This document shows, one piece after another, positions 60,663 to 64,000 of a stretch of DNA of 64,000 bases; position 1 is the first letter of the stretch, and each line of letters begins with the position of its first letter. Below the pieces are notes generated by a model. It had not been told where the DNA came from and searched no databases. It saw only the letters and a program-made list of their open reading frames with translations. The DNA lies in assembly GCF_007828955.1 (NCBI RefSeq), contig NZ_VIVR01000001.1, positions 1,054,001 to 1,118,000 on the forward strand, written 5' to 3'. The DNA is from Kitasatospora atroaurantiaca (GTDB taxonomy: Bacteria > Actinomycetota > Actinomycetes > Streptomycetales > Streptomycetaceae). The translations under genes were made by a program, and so were the position numbers.

Positions 60663-61364
60663 ATGACCTCGCCCCGCTCCTACGACGGAGTCGGCTACCC
60701 CTCTCCGTCCTTCTCCTCCGGCACGCCCATCTACGACAGCCTCGTCGCAGAACGCGGTGTCCCGCAGATCGCCCCCATCAACGTGCCGGCGGCACTGCCC
60801 CCGGCCCTCTCCTCGGGCTACGGCTCCGGCTACGCCTCCGGGTACGGCTCGGGCTACAGCACGCCGGGCTTCGACAGCCCCGCGAGCAACCTGCCGGCGC
60901 TGCCCCCGGCCCGGCTCGCCCTCGGCCCCGGTCCGAGCAGCGGCCCCGCCACCTCCTACGTCCCGGCCCAGCCCGCCTCGTACGCCGCCGCACCGCAGCC
61001 GCCCGTTCCCGGGTACGGCGGCCAGCAGCCGTACCTGCCGCCGCAGCGCCCCCAGGCCCCGGCCCCGGCGTTCCAGCAGCAGGCCGGCTACCAGAACGGC
61101 GGCGGCCAGAGCTTCGGCGGGCAGAACAGCTTCGCCACGGCGCCGCAGGGCTTCAACGGCCAGACCTTCGGAGGCCAGCCCTTCGGGGGCCAGGGCTTCA
61201 ACGGCCCGGCCCAGCAGAGCTTCGCCGACCAGAGCTTCGGCGGGAACCAGCTCCGCCCCGCCGCCCCGGTCACCCCCGTCCGGCCCGCCCAGCCGCAGCG
61301 TCCCGCCCAGTACGGCGACCAGGCGCAGTACCCGCAGGCCGGCTACCAGGGGAACGCCTACTGA
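60663..61364 (+). CDS. Low-complexity Gly/Gln/Pro/Ala-rich protein, streptomycete family (DUF6643-like)
   Basis: 233 aa. The N-terminus (SYDGVGYPSPSFSSGTPIYD, then SLVAERGVPQIAPINVP) is conserved-looking, with the rest a repetitive Gly/Tyr/Ser/Gln/Pro-rich sequence including repeats such as GYGSGYASGYGSGY and FGGQPFGGQGFNG. It is likely disordered. The N-terminal pattern resembles a streptomycete family I recall as DUF6643, of unknown role. No signal peptide or membrane segment. Confidence 0.7.
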   Translation: MTSPRSYDGVGYPSPSFSSGTPIYDSLVAERGVPQIAPINVPAALPPALSSGYGSGYASGYGSGYSTPGFDSPASNLPALPPARLALGPGPSSGPATSYVPAQPASYAAAPQPPVPGYGGQQPYLPPQRPQAPAPAFQQQAGYQNGGGQSFGGQNSFATAPQGFNGQTFGGQPFGGQGFNGPAQQSFADQSFGGNQLRPAAPVTPVRPAQPQRPAQYGDQAQYPQAGYQGNAY

Positions 61365-61569
61365 CCCCACCCGCACCACACGCACCCGGCGAACGAGGGC
61401 GCCGGGCCGCCTCACGAGCCCGACCGGAGTTCCGCCGGGCGAGCGAGGATCGAGCGAGCAGGGCAAGGTCGTCCCGAGGGCCGTCCGGATCACCGCACAG
61501 AGCGGTCCGGGCGGCCTTCGTGCGTGCTCCCTCGCACACGCGCGCGAGGCATCCTGGCAGGATGGGGGT

Positions 61570-62463
61570 ATGCCACAGCTGACCGGACTGCACATCTACC
61601 CCCTCAAGTCCGCCTACCGACTGAGCCCGGAGAGCGCCCAGGTCGAACCCTGGGGCCTGACCGGCGACCGGCGCTGGATGCTCGTCGACGAGCGCGGCCG
61701 TGCCGTCACCCAGCGCGACGACCCGACGCTGGGTCAGCTCCGCGTCCTCCCCGCGCCCGACGGCTCCCTGAGCATCACCGCCCCGGGCGGCGACCGCCTG
61801 GAGGTCGCGGCCCCGTCGACGGCCGCCGGGGACCCGATCGTCCAGGCCGAGGTCTTCGGGTCGGTCTTCACCGCCGCCGAGGCGGCCAAGGAGGCCCAGC
61901 TGTGGTTCGCCGAGCGCTTCGGGGCCGTCCGCCTGGTCCATCTGGACAGCCCCGGCACCAGCCGGGCCGTCGAGCCCGAGTACGCCTCCCCCGGTGACAC
62001 CGTGAGCATGGCCGACGGCTACCCGCTGCTGCTCACCACCACCGCCTCGCTCGCCGAGCTGAACGCCCGGATCGCCGCGGACCACCCGGACGACGAGCGG
62101 AAGGGGGCCGCGCTCCCGATGGAGCGCTTCCGCCCCAACCTGGTGGTCGACGGCACCGAGGCGTGGGCCGAGGACGGCTGGCGCCGGATCCGGGTCGGCG
62201 AGGTCACCTTCCGGGTGGTCAAGCCCTGCGGCCGCTGCCTGGTCACCACCACCGACCAGGAGACCGGTGAGAGGCGCGGCCCGGAGCCGCTCCGGGCGCT
62301 CGGCCGGCACCACCGCTTCGGCAAGAAGCTCGCCTTCGGCCAGAACCTGATCCCCGAGCGCCCCGAGGGCGTCACCGGCAGCCTGCTCGGCACCGTCCGC
62401 CTCGGCGACGAGGTCACGGTGCTGGAGGAGGGCCCCCGCCCCGTACCGGACATCCGGGACTGA
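61570..62463 (+). CDS. MOSC-domain protein (mARC/YcbX-like)
   Basis: 297 aa from ATG 61570. N-terminal MOSC_N domain (GLHIYPLKSAYRLSPESAQV, GDRRWMLVDERGRAVTQRDD), C-terminal MOSC domain with RFRPNLVVDGTEAWAEDGWR and the molybdenum-ligand Cys in FRVVKPCGRCLVTTTDQETG, ending LIPERPEGVTGSLLGTVRLG. Such proteins bind molybdenum cofactor and reduce N-hydroxylated bases or amidoximes with a redox partner (CysJ or ferredoxin-like), none of which lies beside it. Single gene. Confidence 0.92.
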   Translation: MPQLTGLHIYPLKSAYRLSPESAQVEPWGLTGDRRWMLVDERGRAVTQRDDPTLGQLRVLPAPDGSLSITAPGGDRLEVAAPSTAAGDPIVQAEVFGSVFTAAEAAKEAQLWFAERFGAVRLVHLDSPGTSRAVEPEYASPGDTVSMADGYPLLLTTTASLAELNARIAADHPDDERKGAALPMERFRPNLVVDGTEAWAEDGWRRIRVGEVTFRVVKPCGRCLVTTTDQETGERRGPEPLRALGRHHRFGKKLAFGQNLIPERPEGVTGSLLGTVRLGDEVTVLEEGPRPVPDIRD

Positions 62464-62667
62464 CGAACCGGAACCGAAAGCATGCTCGCTCGTTGACTGC
62501 GACGACGGTTGGCCCCTGAGCCGAAGGGCGCGCCACCGGATCGGAGCGCCCGGAGGCGAGCGGGCGAGGTCCGTGGCAGCGCGCGGCCGAGGCGACCGGC
62601 GAAGCACGCTACCGTGGGCGGACACGCGGCGCGCAGGGCTCGACGAAGGTGGGGATGACGGATCGTC

Positions 62668-64000
62668 ATGGGTGAGCACAGGGTCCGGGTCACGCAGGAC
62701 AGCGCCTCGCGGTGGCGGCGGCGCGCCGGGGAGTACGAGACGCTCCGCGAGGCCCTCGCGGCCGCCGAGCCCGGTGACACCGTGACGGTCCGCCCCGGCA
62801 CCTTCCGGGAGAACCTGGTGCTCGACAGGCCGGTCACCCTTCGGGCCGCCGACGGCCCGGGCACCGTCCGGATCGACCCGCCCGCCGGAGTCCCGCTCAC
62901 CGTCACCGCCGCGGCGACCGTACGCGACCTGGTGATCGAGGGGTCGGAGAGCTCGGCCCCCGCCGTGCTGGTCACCGGCCCGGACGCCGCCGTCGAGCTG
63001 GCCGGCTGCCGGGTGGACACCCGCTCCGCGGTCGGCGTCGAGGTCACCGACCAGGCCCTGGCGACCCTGCGCGGCTGCACGGTCAGCAACCCCACCGGGC
63101 TGGGCCTGCGGCTGCGGGCGCAGGCCACCGCCGTGATCGAGGACAGCGAGGTGGCCGCCGCCGGCCAGGCCGGTCTGGCGGTGCTCGGCGGCGCCACCGC
63201 CCGGCTGGAGCGCTGCAAGCTGCACCACGCGAGCGGCGCCGGCGTGCTGCTCGCCGACCAGGGCAGCAGTGCCGAGCTGACCGGCTGCGAGATCTACGAG
63301 ATCAGGGGCAGCGGGGTGCAGGCCGAGGCGCAGGCGGTCGGCCGGCTGGCCGACTGCGAGATCCACCGCGTCACCGGCAACGGCCTCACCCTCGACACCC
63401 AGGCCGAACTCACCCTCACCGGCTGCCGGGTGCACGACCTCCCCGAGAACGCGGCCGACCTGCGCGGCCGATCCCGGCTCACCCTCGAGCACAGCACCGT
63501 CCGTGACTTCGGCCGCGGCGCGCTCTCGGTCTGGGATCAGGGCACCCACGTCGAGGCGCTGGCCAGCGAGATCCACTCCAGCACCGGCGACTACCCCGCC
63601 GTCTGGGTCAGCGACGGCGCCCAGCTCACCCTCACCGACTGCGCCCTGCACGACCTGCCGGACGCGCTCTTCGTCCTGGACCGGGAGTCCCGGGCGACCG
63701 CGAAGGACTGCTCGTTCAGCCGGATCCGCAGCTCGGCCGTCTCGGTCAGCGGCGGCGCCACCGTCGCGCTGGCCGACTGCCGGATCCAGCAGGCCGGCAC
63801 CGGGCTCTGGTTCCGCGACCACGGCAGCGGCGGCCGGCTGACGGGCTGCGAGATCTCCGAGGTCGCCACCGGCGTGATCGTCACCAAGGGCGCCGACCCC
63901 GAGCTGCGCGAGTGCACGGTCCGGGGCAGCACCGACGCCGCCGTGTACGTCTCGGCCCAGGGGCGCGGCAGCTTCGAGGACTGCCGGGTCTCGCACGGCA
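62668..64000 (+). CDS. Right-handed beta-helix repeat protein, 5' part (runs off window)
   Basis: 444 codons are visible with no stop. The start MGEHRVRVTQDSASRWRRRA is followed by GEYETLREALAAAEPGDTVTV and VRPGTFRENLVL, the entry pattern of pectate-lyase-like parallel beta-helix proteins, then about 15-20 rungs of about 23 residues of the form L-x-C-x-I/V (for example ELAGCRVDTRSAVGVEV, TGCEIYEIRGSGVQAEA). No signal peptide or membrane helix. In streptomycetes, similar N-termini can be joined to a C-terminal AAA+ (CbxX/SpoVK-like) ATPase, which would lie outside; that part is inference from memory. Confidence 0.75.
   Translation, partial: MGEHRVRVTQDSASRWRRRAGEYETLREALAAAEPGDTVTVRPGTFRENLVLDRPVTLRAADGPGTVRIDPPAGVPLTVTAAATVRDLVIEGSESSAPAVLVTGPDAAVELAGCRVDTRSAVGVEVTDQALATLRGCTVSNPTGLGLRLRAQATAVIEDSEVAAAGQAGLAVLGGATARLERCKLHHASGAGVLLADQGSSAELTGCEIYEIRGSGVQAEAQAVGRLADCEIHRVTGNGLTLDTQAELTLTGCRVHDLPENAADLRGRSRLTLEHSTVRDFGRGALSVWDQGTHVEALASEIHSSTGDYPAVWVSDGAQLTLTDCALHDLPDALFVLDRESRATAKDCSFSRIRSSAVSVSGGATVALADCRIQQAGTGLWFRDHGSGGRLTGCEISEVATGVIVTKGADPELRECTVRGSTDAAVYVSAQGRGSFEDCRVSHG

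Noticed and set aside
61270..63996. 908-codon minus-strand open frame opposite the MOSC and beta-helix genes
   Set aside because: Shadow of two clear plus-strand genes. The product is repetitive because the beta-helix repeats are mirrored.

Overview
The window is very GC-rich, uses GTG and TTG starts freely, has strong third-position GC bias and carries many Streptomyces-type families (NsdA-like TPR regulator, DUF397, DUF6126-like small protein, PxpABC, HpnB-like glycosyltransferase). It looks like chromosomal DNA of a Streptomycetaceae member (Streptomyces or Kitasatospora). No tRNA, rRNA or CRISPR array was seen.

Layout. 1-1655: gluconate uptake and phosphorylation (gntP-like, gntK) divergent from a FadR-type regulator, with an inverted repeat between them. 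2174-4576: a minus-strand operon of a 63-aa protein, an ArsR regulator, a SulP anion permease and a 42-aa membrane protein, linked by 4-nt start/stop overlaps and headed by a 14-bp palindrome. 4888-12145: a minus-strand three-gene operon for an SMC/MukBEF-like complex (kleisin-like, MukE-like and a 1523-aa MukB-like ATPase) with no JetD/MksG nuclease partner. 12532-20731: two identical 1573-bp insertion sequences in opposite orientation, each with its own 4-bp target duplication; between them lie pxpABC (5-oxoprolinase), uppP, a YcnI-like copper protein and a small unknown gene.

20811-32587 is mixed: HEAT-repeat protein, PAS-fold protein, NsdA-like regulator, an aminoglycoside-phosphotransferase-like kinase, an acyl-CoA-dehydrogenase-like flavoprotein preceded by a 27-aa leader peptide ending Cys-Pro-Val-Cys, an orphan DUF397 protein, an orphan DhaM-like phosphocarrier, an SDR epimerase, a Nudix hydrolase and a decayed NB-ARC/TPR pseudogene.

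32596-59698 is dominated by surface-polysaccharide genes in four blocks: (i) polysaccharide deacetylase, glycosyltransferase, PglC-like phosphoglycosyltransferase and PglD-like acetyltransferase; (ii) a second deacetylase and an HpnB-like glycosyltransferase; (iii) a Wzm/Wzt-type ABC exporter with a glycosyltransferase; (iv) glycosyltransferases, a Wzz/BY-kinase-like protein, a GNAT protein, a Wzy-like membrane protein and a DegT aminotransferase. Interspersed are a UvrA2-like ABC protein, murI, a methyltransferase, a DsbA-like protein with a CxxS motif, an NCS1 permease and an SPFH protein flanked by two copies of a palindromic intergenic repeat. The end holds mscL with a zinc ribbon, a low-complexity protein, a MOSC protein and the 5' part of a beta-helix protein that runs off the window.

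Working together: the PglC-like transferase would start glycan synthesis on undecaprenyl phosphate, glycosyltransferases extend it, the Wzy/Wzz-like pair or the ABC transporter would polymerise or export it, and UppP would recycle the carrier. The least explained system is the nuclease-less SMC operon, whose ATPase has Asn in place of the usual Walker B glutamate.
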